Below, in pieces: positions 26,442 through 35,218 of a DNA stretch of 64,000 bases. The position numbers and the translations under genes were made by a program. The notes beneath the pieces were generated by a model. It was not told where the DNA came from. It ran no database searches and saw only the letters and a program-made list of their open reading frames with translations. This stretch comes from Thermoplasmata archaeon (GTDB taxonomy: Archaea; Thermoplasmatota; Thermoplasmata; RBG-16-68-12): assembly GCA_036395115.1 (NCBI GenBank), contig DASWDU010000037.1:50335-114334 (forward strand), read 5' to 3'. How positions within the stretch are numbered: position 1 is the first letter of the stretch; each line of letters begins with the position of its first letter.

Positions 26442-27332
26442 ACCAACTCGCCCGAGCTCTCCGTGGAACATCCGAGAGATTCCCCTGTCGAATCCTCGGG
26501 TAATAGTGACTTTCTCTCCCAAGCATTCTTCGACGAGCTGAAGATTCCGGCCGCGGACATGAACGGATTCGCCGTAAATATGGTTCGGCTGGATTTCAAC
26601 AAGCGCTTCCGCCATCAGCCTGAGATCCTCGATCACGTCCTGTCGAACTCGTGTTGGAGGGAAAATGGGTGCAAGAATCACACCGACATCTAAACCCATT
26701 TCCTTGGCGCGCCGAAGGACTTCGATGCGAGCTCTGGGCCGCGGGACTCTCGGTTCGATCCGGCGAGCGAAGTCGTCACTCATCGTCGCGATGGAAACTT
26801 GCAGACGAACCTGGTCTGGATACTGGGCAAGTAAATCCAAGTCTTTGATCACAAGATAGGAACGCGTCTGCAGACAGACACGCACGCCAGCTGGAAGCGC
26901 ATGCTCCAGTAACTTCCTCGCCCCTGATGCAAGTTTTGGCAGGTACGGGTCGTGAGTTGAACTCATCATGACTTCTTTTCCCGCCCACCTGCGCCATGGC
27001 GTCTTCACAATTGCCTCATCGAGGTTCTCGGGAACAAGCAAGTAGTCGCCCCACTTCTGCAGCACGGCGTCTCCGTAGCGACTCTGCCCAAACCTCTTGT
27101 GAATTTCGTCGACGTAGCAGAAGGGACAACCATGCGTGCATCCGACCGCGAAGTTGAGCGACCAGCCATCGGATAGCTGCTTCCCAACACCTCCGTTGCT
27201 TCGAGATGTCAACTTTGAATGCCGGATCAGGGGCGGCGTGGTCCGGAACGTGCCACCTATGACAGAGGTAGGCAGCCGGATTCTGTCAGCATTGAGCGTC
27301 CTATCAAGCTGCTCCACGACCGTGACCGTCAT
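26415..27332 (-). CDS. Radical SAM protein, spore photoproduct lyase-like (COG1533)
   Basis: 305 residues. The radical SAM cluster motif CxxxCxxC is CTHGCPFCY (Cys65, Cys69, Cys72). STHDPYLP, VCLQTRSYLVIKDLDLL and VRLQVSIATMSDDFARRIEPRVP match the SplB-like COG1533 family, some of which repair or modify nucleic acid. A TATA-like TTTTATAGG lies on this strand at about 27372-27380. It is convergent with and overlaps TcmP by 27 bases. The pairing fits the known TcmP association with a three-cysteine protein. Substrate unknown. Confidence 0.85.
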   Translation of the reverse strand: MTVTVVEQLDRTLNADRIRLPTSVIGGTFRTTPPLIRHSKLTSRSNGGVGKQLSDGWSLNFAVGCTHGCPFCYVDEIHKRFGQSRYGDAVLQKWGDYLLVPENLDEAIVKTPWRRWAGKEVMMSSTHDPYLPKLASGARKLLEHALPAGVRVCLQTRSYLVIKDLDLLAQYPDQVRLQVSIATMSDDFARRIEPRVPRPRARIEVLRRAKEMGLDVGVILAPIFPPTRVRQDVIEDLRLMAEALVEIQPNHIYGESVHVRGRNLQLVEECLGEKVTITRGFDRGISRMFHGELGRVGLKGKWWPA

Positions 27333-27688
27333 TGCTTTGCAGACCCCAGTTTCGTTAGAATCGACGCAGCCCTATAAAAGTGCCTCCGGGGGAGAGGTCG
27401 GCGAATCGGGGATAACGACGAGAGAATTGGATCAACATCATGGCATGCTCGCAAACCAGTTGGTGATCGGCGAGGCGGATTCATAGCCGACAATCGACAG
27501 TTCGAACTCGGAGCCATCCGGGGAAATCAAATGCATATTGTGTTTGCGAAGCTTCGATTGCGTACTTGTAGGTGTGCCCATGCGGGACGGAGGTCGTCCC
27601 GTCGCCGCATCGTTGAGAGCCCTCCCTCGCCTCTGAGGACTCGCGGAAAAAGTCGGAGGGGACCCTTAGCGGTATTTCAACTCTCAAC
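27333..27688. other. Intergenic, 356 bases, promoter only
   Basis: No gene is supported in this stretch. It contains CCCTATAAAAGTG (about 27370-27382), which on the minus strand reads as a TATA box for the radical SAM gene with a leader of about 20 bases. Short reading frames here lack convincing starts or codon bias. Confidence 0.5.
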
Positions 27689-28138
27689 CTACGGTTCCAC
27701 GGGATCGACTGGGTCCCTGGCGGACCAGAAAGCGAGTCCTCCACCCGGAAGGCTGACGATCTTGAGCCCGTTAGGCCCAGACATTTCCCACGCTTCATAG
27801 TGCAGGTCTGGAGGGACCAGGAGAACATCGCCATCAATGAATACGATTTCGAGCGTCCCGTCCTTCAACGCTATTGCTGTGCGCGCGGTCTTGTGAAGTA
27901 GTCTCAGGGCTCCACTCACTTTTGCGACATAATCGTATTCAATCGAATAGCCTACTTCCGTCCCGGCGTGACGTATCTTGAACTGCCCACCGATTCGAAA
28001 CTCGAAGGCATCGTTCCGCCGGATGAACATGACGCCAAAACTCGAGTCAACATAGCAACGCTCAAGAGTCCAGCCGCCGACCTCAATGGGGATGTCTATC
28101 TCTCGAGCCGAATGTGGCACCTGGTCCTGAATCACCAA
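27689..28138 (-). CDS. DUF6188-like protein
   Basis: 149 residues, beta-rich, with a profile like the DUF6188 family of bacteria: DIPIEVGGWTLERCYVD, FEFRIGGQFKIRH, GTLEIVFIDGDVLLVPPD, YEAWEMSGPNGLKIVSLPGGG. The family is of unknown function, often near toxin or stress genes; that link is not established here. Nearest the intact tRNA end of the element, reading toward the interior. Confidence 0.6.
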   Translation of the reverse strand: MVIQDQVPHSAREIDIPIEVGGWTLERCYVDSSFGVMFIRRNDAFEFRIGGQFKIRHAGTEVGYSIEYDYVAKVSGALRLLHKTARTAIALKDGTLEIVFIDGDVLLVPPDLHYEAWEMSGPNGLKIVSLPGGGLAFWSARDPVDPVEP

Positions 28139-28261
28139 CTTGACTTAGAATCTGCCGGAACCGCAGGTGCTTGACGTCTAATCAGTCTCTCCTCGGTTCG
28201 ACGTGATGGCCTACTACAAAATCGGCGTCCCCTGACCTCAGGCGTGGAACGGCCAGATCGG

Positions 28262-28310
28262 AGAGCCGCAGGGGGGAATTGAACCCCCGACCTGCGCCTT
28301 ACCAAGGCGC
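28262..28310 (-). repeat. Right attachment repeat (inside tRNA-Thr)
   Basis: The 49-bp partner of 23467-23515. It lies within the intact tRNA-Thr gene, from just past the discriminator base to the end of the anticodon stem, so the integrated element left the tRNA functional. Confidence 0.88.
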
Positions 28311-28335
28311 CGCTCTACCCCTAAGCCACTGCGGC
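28264..28335 (-). tRNA. tRNA-Thr(GGT)
   Basis: A complete cloverleaf reads on the minus strand: acceptor GCCGCAG/CTGCGGC (7 pairs), D arm GCTT-loop-GAGC, anticodon stem GCGCC/GGCGC with loop TTGGTAA (anticodon GGT, threonine), five-base variable loop AGGTC, and T arm GGGGG-TTCAATT-CCCCC. The discriminator is U. CCA is not encoded, as is common in archaea. No intron. Confidence 0.96.
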
Positions 28336-28400
28336 AACGCGGGGCCCAAACCTCCGATCCGCATAAATACTCCCGCACGACGCCGATCGGAGTCGTGACG

Positions 28401-28799
28401 CTACATTTTGCGGCTCGCCGTGTCGTCGCGTAGAGATGGCGACGCGAGTCCTGGCGCCGCCCCTTCCTGGGAAGAGTGGTGGTGCAACTTGTGGATTTCC
28501 TGCAGGAGCGCCCCGTACTCTTTCTTCGCCTCCATCTCGACGACGACGGTCAACATGCGCATCCACATCGCAGGGTAGGCTACGAGCCAGACGGCCGAAG
28601 CGATGAGAATCGTGACGATCGAGCTGGGAAGGAGGTCCCCCAGGCCGACGTACCCGAGGAAATTGCGGAGGACAATCTGCGTCGCAATCGAAGATGCGGC
28701 GAGGAACGCGACGAGGCGCAGCCGCTTCACCCAACGATCGTGAATTGTTGCTTGAGCAAGGTGAAAGAGACCGTGATACCACCCGACGACGCGATGCAT
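28401..28799 (-). CDS. Small membrane protein, unknown
   Basis: 132 residues with two hydrophobic helices (about residues 28-50 and 58-82) separated by a short turn, and a charged, histidine-bearing C-terminal tail (EIHKLHHHSSQEG). The family is not recognised. ATG 28799 was preferred to the TTG at 28811. Located just past tRNA-Thr, outside the integrated element. Confidence 0.55.
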   Translation of the reverse strand: MHRVVGWYHGLFHLAQATIHDRWVKRLRLVAFLAASSIATQIVLRNFLGYVGLGDLLPSSIVTILIASAVWLVAYPAMWMRMLTVVVEMEAKKEYGALLQEIHKLHHHSSQEGAAPGLASPSLRDDTASRKM

Positions 28800-28996
28800 C
28801 CGAAGCCGCAACAGGCGTCTTGCAGGGGCCTATAAGATGCTTCGCCCCCAAGTATCGACGGTGAATAGCGGGCCCCGACTCCCTCCGGCCTATCTTCGTT
28901 GTCCGCGATTTCAGGGCCTTGGGGACCGTCGCTGACGAAATTCCCGCCCCGGCGCGAACCAATCATTAAGTAACGCACGGGGCTTCGCAACGACGG

Positions 28997-30883
28997 ATGA
29001 AGACTTCCCTCTCCTCCTTTGATCTTCGCGCGCTCGTCGCGGAGTGGCAAGGGCTGGTCGGCGGACACGTCGACAAGATCTATCAGACGGGAGACGACGT
29101 AATCTTCCGGATCAACCTCGCCGGCGGCGGGAAGGCGGAACTCTACTCCAAAGCGGGCCGCTGGCTGTGCCTGCACGAAGTCGAAACAAAACCGGAATCG
29201 CCGCCGCCGTTCGCGCAGACGCTCCGGCGGCTGCTCGACAACGCCCGCATCGTCGCAATCGAGCAGCGGGGATACGACCGGATCGCGGTCCTCGCCGTCG
29301 AACGAGGTCCCGACGCGCTGCGCGTCATCTTCGAGGTTTTCGGGAATGGGAATCTCGTCGTCACGAAAGGCGACACGGCCGTGGCGGTGCAGTTCCCGCA
29401 GGTGTTCAAGGACCGCAAGGTTCAGGTGGGCGAGTCGTACGCGTTCCCCGCGGCGGGAGTGGACGCGCTCGAGCTCGACCGAGGCGGGTTCGCGGAAACC
29501 TTGCGAGGTGCGAAGGGCCAGACCGTGCGGGTTCTCGCGAGCATCCTCAACCTGGGCGGGACCTACGCGGAGGAGGTGTGCCTACGGTCGGCGGTCCCGA
29601 AAGACACCAAGGTGCGGGAACTGACGGATCCGCAGATCGATGCGCTCTACACGGCGCTCAACAACCTCGCGGTGGCGGTCGAGCAGGAGCGCCGCCCGGC
29701 GGTCGTGTTCCAGGCAGGCCGAGCGGTGGACGCGACGCCCATCGAGTTGATTCAGCACCGCGGCCTGGAGCGCCGCGAGTTCCCGACGTTCAACGAGGCG
29801 CTCTCGCACTATCTGACGGTCGCGGAGCCGGAGGTCGAGGGAGCAAGAGCCGAGGGTGCGGCGGCGAAGCTCCTTCGACGGATCGCGCAGCAGGAGGAAT
29901 CTTTGGCCGCCCTCCGAGAGGAGGCGACCCGCCTCGAGGCGCAGGCGGTCTTCCTGTACGGCCACTACCCGGTGTTCGACGAGCTCCTCAAGGCAGTCCG
30001 AGAAGGACGAGATCCGCCGGAGCACGGCCAGATCAAGGCAATCGACCGGAAAGAGCGCACGGTCACCCTGTCGATCGGAGACTTCGACACGATCACCCTG
30101 GACTACGAGGAGGACGTGACCGCGAACGCGCAAGCGCTCTACGACCGTCGGCGCGAGGCGCTGCTCAAGTCGCAACGGGTCGAGGAGGCGATCGCCGCGA
30201 CGCGGATGGAGATGAAAGCCATGAGCGCGAAGGCGTTGAAAGCCGCCAAGCGTCCTCGCGTGAAGGCGACGAAGGCGCTGTGGTTCGAGGCGTATCGCTG
30301 GACCCTGTCGTCCGAGGGCTGCCTGATCCTCGGCGGACGAGACGCCCGGACGAACGACCAGCTCGTGAAGAAGCACCTGAAGGAAGGGGACCGCTACGCC
30401 CACGCCGATGTCCACGGTGCTCCGTCCACAGTGATCAAGGAGGGCGCGAGAGCCTCCGAGGCGACGTTGCGGGAAGCGTGCGAATTCGCGCTCGCGTACA
30501 GCAAGGCGTGGTCGGCCGGCCTCGCGGCCGGGAGCGCGTACTGGGTCTTGCCGGAGCAGGTGTCGAAGCAAGCGGAGTCTGGCGAGTTCCTCCCTCGAGG
30601 CGCCTTCATGATCCGCGGGAAGCGGAACTATGTCCACGATCTCCCGGTGCGGCTCGCGGTCGGCGAGGTCGAGGTCGAAGGCCACCGCAAGGTCATGGGC
30701 GGTCCGGTCTCCGCGGTCGCCGCCCGCGCTACGCGGTACGTCGTGCTCGCCCCGGGCAAAGCGGACCGTGAGGCGGTCACGAAGCGGCTCGCCGCAGCCT
30801 TCGCCGTGCCGATCGAAGAAATCGCGCGGACGATGCCACCGGGCTCGGTCGAGATCGTCGAACGACATGGGCTCGAGGCGTGA
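28997..30883 (+). CDS. rqcH: RqcH/NFACT ribosome quality control protein
   Basis: 628 residues, the length usual for archaeal NFACT proteins. The NFACT-N domain starts with SSFDLRALVAEWQ and GGHVDKIYQ and keeps the GYDRI motif (Asp94-Arg95) needed for C-terminal tailing in bacterial RqcH. A coiled coil spans about 290-420 (QQEESLAALREEATRLEAQ). The NFACT-R domain follows (about 425-545: WTLSSEGCLILGGRDARTND, YAHADVHGAPSTVIK). It should bind the stalled 50S-peptidyl-tRNA complex and direct tagging of the nascent chain. A CATTAAGTAA TATA-like box is about 26 bases before the start. Confidence 0.93.
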   Translation: MKTSLSSFDLRALVAEWQGLVGGHVDKIYQTGDDVIFRINLAGGGKAELYSKAGRWLCLHEVETKPESPPPFAQTLRRLLDNARIVAIEQRGYDRIAVLAVERGPDALRVIFEVFGNGNLVVTKGDTAVAVQFPQVFKDRKVQVGESYAFPAAGVDALELDRGGFAETLRGAKGQTVRVLASILNLGGTYAEEVCLRSAVPKDTKVRELTDPQIDALYTALNNLAVAVEQERRPAVVFQAGRAVDATPIELIQHRGLERREFPTFNEALSHYLTVAEPEVEGARAEGAAAKLLRRIAQQEESLAALREEATRLEAQAVFLYGHYPVFDELLKAVREGRDPPEHGQIKAIDRKERTVTLSIGDFDTITLDYEEDVTANAQALYDRRREALLKSQRVEEAIAATRMEMKAMSAKALKAAKRPRVKATKALWFEAYRWTLSSEGCLILGGRDARTNDQLVKKHLKEGDRYAHADVHGAPSTVIKEGARASEATLREACEFALAYSKAWSAGLAAGSAYWVLPEQVSKQAESGEFLPRGAFMIRGKRNYVHDLPVRLAVGEVEVEGHRKVMGGPVSAVAARATRYVVLAPGKADREAVTKRLAAAFAVPIEEIARTMPPGSVEIVERHGLEA

Positions 30884-30943
30884 CGCGCGGCAAGCCTTTA
30901 GCCCTGGCCGACCATACCATGCCATCGGTTTTTGGTGGGGGTC

Positions 30944-32242
30944 ATGTCTCGAGCCGACGCGTTGGTCGTCTCGCTGCCCGATGACGAGCGACCGACCCGA
31001 TGGTACAACATCCTGGCGGACCTCCCGGAACCGCTCCCGCCTCCGAAGGATCCCGAGGAAGGGCCGTCCCGGATCAAGGCGCTTCCGGACCTGCTCCTCC
31101 GTGAGTGCCTCCGCCAGGAGAACTCGACGCAGCGGTGGATCGACATCCCGCAAGAGATTCAGGACCTGTACCGGCAGGCGGGTCGACCTCGCCCGCTGAT
31201 CCGGGCCCGTCGGCTCGAGCAGCGCCTCGGCACGCCTGCGCGGCTATACTATAAGGCGGAGTTCTACAGCCCGACGGGGAGTCACAAGGTCAACACCGCC
31301 TTGGCGCAGGCGTGGTACGCGAAGGAAGAGGGGTACGAGCGTCTCACGACGGAAACCGGCGCGGGCCAGTGGGGAACCGCGCTCGCGTACGCCGCCAGCT
31401 TGGCCGGCCTCAAGACGACGATCTACTGGGTCCGCGCGGTCCACGACTGGAAGATCCAGCGTCGGCAGTTCATGAAGCTGTACGGCGCGACGGTCCACCC
31501 GTCCCCGAGCAAGGAGACGGCGGTCGGCCGGGCGCTCCTCGCGGACGACCCGCACCACCCCGGGGCCCTGGGCATCGCGGTGTCGGAAGGGCTCGAAGAC
31601 GCGAGCGGCGACGACAAGGCGATCTACTGCCTCGGCTCCGTGCTGAACCACGTACTCCTGCATCAGACGATTATCGGCCTCGAGACACAGCGGCAATTCG
31701 AGCGCGCCGGCGAACACCCGGACGTCATGGTCTCGTGCCTCGGCGGCGGGTCGAACTTCGGCGGCTTCGCCCTGCCCTTCCTCGCGGAGGCGATCCGCGG
31801 AAAGGACATCCGGTTCATCGCGGCCCAGAGCGCCGCCGCCCCGAACCTCCAGGGCGAGTACCGATACGACTTCGCGGACCACGCGGAGATGACGCCGCTC
31901 CTGAAGATGTACACGCTCGGGCACCGGGCCGACATGAAACCGGTGCGCGGGGACGGGCTGCGGTACCACGGGTGCTCGCCGATCCTCTCTCTCCTCCGGC
32001 ACCGCGGCCTCATCGACACGATCGCATACCCGACGGACGAACGGCACGTCTTCGAGCGCGCTCGGACGTTCGTCCAGACGGAAGGATTCCTGCCCGCTCC
32101 AGAGAGCGCGTACAGCATCGCGTGCGCGATCGACGAGGCGCTGAAATGCAAGGAATCGGGCGAGGCCAAGGTCATCGCCTTCAACGTGAGCGGACACGGC
32201 TTCATGGACATGGAAGGCTACGCGGACGTCCTCGGCCTCTGA
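30944..32242 (+). CDS. trpB2: Tryptophan synthase beta chain, TrpB2 type
   Basis: 432 residues. The N-terminal extension (PTRWYNILADLPEPLPPP) and overall length are those of TrpB2 rather than TrpB1. The PLP lysine is Lys115 in YSPTGSHKVNTAL; the phosphate-binding glycine loop is GGGSNFGG; ETGAGQWG is the substrate loop. The enzyme joins indole and serine to tryptophan, and TrpB2 may salvage free indole. No trpA or other trp gene is nearby. A GGTGGGGG Shine-Dalgarno-like run precedes ATG 30944. It follows rqcH by 60 bases. Confidence 0.93.
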   Translation: MSRADALVVSLPDDERPTRWYNILADLPEPLPPPKDPEEGPSRIKALPDLLLRECLRQENSTQRWIDIPQEIQDLYRQAGRPRPLIRARRLEQRLGTPARLYYKAEFYSPTGSHKVNTALAQAWYAKEEGYERLTTETGAGQWGTALAYAASLAGLKTTIYWVRAVHDWKIQRRQFMKLYGATVHPSPSKETAVGRALLADDPHHPGALGIAVSEGLEDASGDDKAIYCLGSVLNHVLLHQTIIGLETQRQFERAGEHPDVMVSCLGGGSNFGGFALPFLAEAIRGKDIRFIAAQSAAAPNLQGEYRYDFADHAEMTPLLKMYTLGHRADMKPVRGDGLRYHGCSPILSLLRHRGLIDTIAYPTDERHVFERARTFVQTEGFLPAPESAYSIACAIDEALKCKESGEAKVIAFNVSGHGFMDMEGYADVLGL

Positions 32243-32436
32243 GGCGGCCTCCGCACCGCCAGCATCGAGCGCCATCTGCACCGAGTAGGTCTCGTAGCCT
32301 TGGGACTACCGCTGGTCGCCTCCCTTTCGAACTATAGGGAATCGGTTACTGCGCCAGCGAGTCGAACGGCGCGCCCGCCATAACTTCATATGCGACCTGA
32401 GAGTCCTAGGAGGATACCTAGTCGGGAGTGGAGTCT

Positions 32437-33321
32437 ATGGGAGCGTATCTTCGGACCGCCTTCTTATTCGCCCTACTGACGGCCATCTTCGTCCTATTCG
32501 GCTGGGCGATCGGTTCGGTCTGGCTCGGCGACCCGGCCGGGGCAATTGTGACCTTCTTCCTACTCGCCGCCGCGATGAACGCGATCGCCTACTTCGCCTC
32601 CGACCGGATCGTCCTCTGGTCATACCGGGCGAAGCTCGTGACGGAGGCGGAGGCTCCGGGCGTGTATCGCCTCGTGCGCGAGGTGACGCAGCAGGCGAAC
32701 CTCCCGATGCCGAAGGTGGCCATCGTGCCGACGCAGACGCCGAACGCGTTCGCGACGGGCCGGAACCCTCAGCACGCCGTCGTCGCGGTCACGCAAGGCA
32801 TCCTCCGCCTGCTGACCGACGACGAGCTCCGCGGGGTCCTCGCCCACGAGGTCTCCCACGTGCGGAATCGAGACATCCTCGTGATGTCCGTCGCGGCGAC
32901 CCTCGCCGGCGCGATCTCCTTCATGGCGCGGATGTTCTGGTGGAACAGCCTCTTCGGCGGCTCGCGGAACCAGGGACGCGGCAACGGGGCGGCGGTCATC
33001 CTCGCCGTCGTCGGGATGGTCTTGGCGCCACTCGCCGCCCTCCTCGTCCAGCTGGCGATCTCCCGCAGCCGGGAGTACAAGGCGGACTACATCGGCGCGA
33101 AGACGATCGGGCAGCCGCTCGCCCTGGCGTCCGCGCTGGGGAAGCTCGAAGTCGAGAACCGCCGCCGGCCGATCGCGTTCGGCAGCCCGGCATCGCAGAG
33201 CCTCTTCATCGTGAACCCGTTCCGCGGAGGCGCGTTCGTCCGGATCTTCGGCACGCACCCGCCGATCCAGGAGCGGATCGCGCGACTCCAGGCGCTCGCG
33301 CAGGGCGTCGACCGGTACTGA
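32437..33321 (+). CDS. htpX: HtpX-like membrane zinc metalloprotease (M48)
   Basis: 294 residues. Two N-terminal membrane helices (about 7-28 and 34-54), the HEVSH zinc site in GVLAHEVSHVRNRDI, two further helices, and SREYKADYIGAK carrying the third ligand glutamate. THPPIQERIARL is the usual M48 end. It should degrade damaged membrane proteins. GTG 32428 is an alternative start. Just before the start, CTAGG-AGGATA-CCTAG forms a short inverted repeat containing the purine-rich stretch. Confidence 0.93.
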   Translation: MGAYLRTAFLFALLTAIFVLFGWAIGSVWLGDPAGAIVTFFLLAAAMNAIAYFASDRIVLWSYRAKLVTEAEAPGVYRLVREVTQQANLPMPKVAIVPTQTPNAFATGRNPQHAVVAVTQGILRLLTDDELRGVLAHEVSHVRNRDILVMSVAATLAGAISFMARMFWWNSLFGGSRNQGRGNGAAVILAVVGMVLAPLAALLVQLAISRSREYKADYIGAKTIGQPLALASALGKLEVENRRRPIAFGSPASQSLFIVNPFRGGAFVRIFGTHPPIQERIARLQALAQGVDRY

Positions 33322-33324
33322 GGC

Positions 33325-33702
33325 TCAGCCGAACTCGTGCCCGACGTGCCGCCCGTGGCGGGCGTCGAGGTCCTTGATCCGGTCGCGGACCTCCAGGTTT
33401 GGCTCGAGGACCTCGAACTCCTCCAGGTAGTTCCGGTCCTTGTAGACGACCGTCGTCCGGCCTTCCTTCACGATGCGGATCACGAGGTTCAGGTCGCCGC
33501 CGCCTTCCGGGCCCTCGTAGAGCGTGTAGAAGCCGACGAAATGGCCGATGATCTCCTCGAACCCGGAATGCGGATAATAAAACCTGAACCGCACGCGGTC
33601 TCCCGGATAAATGTCCATCTTGTCGACGAGCTTGTCGTCGAGGACGCCGGCCTTCTTGAGGATGCGGCGCTCCTCGGTGATGTCGTCTTTCTGCTCCACC
33701 AT
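33325..33702 (-). CDS. Conserved-looking beta-barrel protein, unknown
   Basis: 125 residues from ATG 33702. A central region reads like a small SH3/Sm-type barrel: GDRVRFRFYYPHSGFEEIIG, FVGFYTLYEGPEGG and DLNLVIRIVKEGRTTVVYKD. Its ends are charged and helical. A TTTAAGTC box lies about 25 bases upstream of the start, so the mRNA may be nearly leaderless. Convergent with htpX (3 bases between stops). No function assigned. Confidence 0.6.
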   Translation of the reverse strand: MVEQKDDITEERRILKKAGVLDDKLVDKMDIYPGDRVRFRFYYPHSGFEEIIGHFVGFYTLYEGPEGGGDLNLVIRIVKEGRTTVVYKDRNYLEEFEVLEPNLEVRDRIKDLDARHGRHVGHEFG

Positions 33703-33832
33703 TCTGAGGGTCAGGACATACACCGTCCGACTTAAACCAGCGCCCGGGGTCCCCGGAACCCCGCCGCGGCGGTGGATCGCGGCCAACCTAGAAAGGGGTC
33801 GGAGCGATTCCACCGGCCCGAGAGGGATCCGC

Positions 33833-35218
33833 ATGACGATGGCCGAAGACCTCGCCGAATTCGTCGTTTCGAGGTCCATCGACGATCTGTCGGCCGGCGC
33901 CCTGGACGCGCTGAAGCTCCGCGTCCTGGACGCCATCGGGTGCGCGATCGGCGCGGTGCAGGGCGGACCGATCGAGGCAATCCGACGCCACCTCGACGAC
34001 TTCGGCGGGCGCCCGCGTTGCACGGCCATCGCATTCGGTCGCACGGCGCCCGACCGAGCGGCACTCTACAACGGGGCGCTCGTCCGGTACCTGGACTTCA
34101 ACGACAGCTACCTGGCGAAAGGGGAGACGTGCCATCCGAGCGACAACGTCGGCGCGGTCCTCGCCGCCGCGGAGTACGCGAAGCGGAGCGGGGCGGACCT
34201 CCTCGTCGCGCTCGCCGTCGCGTATCAGGTCCAGTGCCGGCTCAGCGACGTCGCGCCGGTCCGGGCGAAGGGGTTCGACCACACGACCCAGGGAGCGTAC
34301 GCGGTGGCGGCGGGGGTCGCGAAGGCCCTCGGCCTGGACGCCCGGAAGACCGCCAACGCGGTCGCGATCAGCGGGACCGCGTTCAACGCGCTCCGCGTCA
34401 CCCGGACGGGCGCCTTGTCCCACTGGAAAGGGCTCGCGTATCCGAACACCGGCTTCGGCGGGACGCATGCGGCGTTCCTCGCGATGCACGGGATCACGGG
34501 GCCGCTCGAGGTCTTCGAGGGAAACAAGGGATTCATGGACGCGATCGCGGGCAAGTTCTCCATCGATTGGTCCAAGGAGGACTTGGAACGCGTGACGCGG
34601 ACGATCGTGAAGAAATACAACGCGGAGGTTCACTCCCAGTCCGCGACGGAAGGCATCCTCGAGCTCCAAGCGGAGCACGGATTCACCGCCGCGGAGGTCG
34701 AACGGATCGAGATCGACATCTTCGACGTCGCGTTCAACATCATCGGCGGCGGCGAAGAAGGCTCGAAATACGGCGTTCGAACGAAAGAGGAGGCGGATCA
34801 CAGTCTCCCGTACATCGTGGCGGTCGCGCTGCTTGATGGCACCGTGATGCCTAGCCAGTACGCGCCGGAGCGGATCCTCCGGGATGATGTCCAGCGGCTC
34901 CACCGGAAGGTGGTCGTCCGCGCAGACCCGGCGTACAGCGCCCGGTTCCCTGCCGAGATGCCTTGCCGCATCACGGTCCACCTGAAGGCGGGGCGGGCCC
35001 TCGAAAAAGAGAAGAGGGACTACGAGGGCTTCGTCACGCGACCCATGTCGTGGCCCTCCGCCTCGGCGAAGTTCCACGCGCTTGCGGCTCCCCTCGTGAG
35101 CGAAGCCTTAAGGAAGCGGATCGCCGGTACAGTCGAGAACTTAGAGAACATCCAAGTAGCCGAACTCGTCAAGTCGCTAGCGAAGATCCCGAGGCCTCCA
35201 AGGAGCGGACCCGAATGA
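33833..35218 (+). CDS. MmgE/PrpD family (2-methylcitrate dehydratase-like)
   Basis: 461 residues. PrpD family blocks: LKLRVLDAIGCAIGAVQGGP, DRAALYNGALVRYLDFND, CHPSDNVGAVLAAAEY, VRAKGFDHTTQGAYAVAAGVAK, KGLAYPNTGFGGTHAAFLA and KKYNAEVHSQSATEG. PrpD dehydrates 2-methylcitrate in propionate degradation, and family members also act on other hydroxy acids. The start at ATG 33833 fits the family; no PrpB or PrpC is here, although a PEP-mutase-family gene is at 20430. Its stop overlaps the next ATG (ATGA). Confidence 0.9.
   Translation: MTMAEDLAEFVVSRSIDDLSAGALDALKLRVLDAIGCAIGAVQGGPIEAIRRHLDDFGGRPRCTAIAFGRTAPDRAALYNGALVRYLDFNDSYLAKGETCHPSDNVGAVLAAAEYAKRSGADLLVALAVAYQVQCRLSDVAPVRAKGFDHTTQGAYAVAAGVAKALGLDARKTANAVAISGTAFNALRVTRTGALSHWKGLAYPNTGFGGTHAAFLAMHGITGPLEVFEGNKGFMDAIAGKFSIDWSKEDLERVTRTIVKKYNAEVHSQSATEGILELQAEHGFTAAEVERIEIDIFDVAFNIIGGGEEGSKYGVRTKEEADHSLPYIVAVALLDGTVMPSQYAPERILRDDVQRLHRKVVVRADPAYSARFPAEMPCRITVHLKAGRALEKEKRDYEGFVTRPMSWPSASAKFHALAAPLVSEALRKRIAGTVENLENIQVAELVKSLAKIPRPPRSGPE

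Larger units (their letters stand above)
23467..28310. mobile_element. Small integrated element at tRNA-Thr(GGT)
   Basis: A perfect 49-bp direct repeat (23467-23515 and 28262-28310) bounds about 4.8 kb. The right copy is part of an intact tRNA-Thr; the left copy is only the tRNA's anticodon arm to 3' end. This is the footprint of site-specific integration into a tRNA 3' half. Genes inside (74-residue protein, ankyrin protein, TcmP, radical SAM protein, DUF6188-like protein) have less GC-biased third codon positions than the flanks. No tyrosine or serine recombinase is visible, so the element is non-autonomous or has lost it. Confidence 0.8.

Noticed and set aside
23467..28310. Search for an integrase within the element
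   Set aside because: No frame shows a tyrosine recombinase RxxR..Y pattern or a serine recombinase; so none is reported.
22295..28335. Three similar repeats considered as a CRISPR array
   Set aside because: Only three copies, spaced by over 1 kb, and clearly parts of a tRNA. No CRISPR array or cas gene seen in the window.
32243..32436. Possible RNA gene before htpX
   Set aside because: No tRNA or known riboswitch fold could be built; only a short inverted repeat near the start codon.
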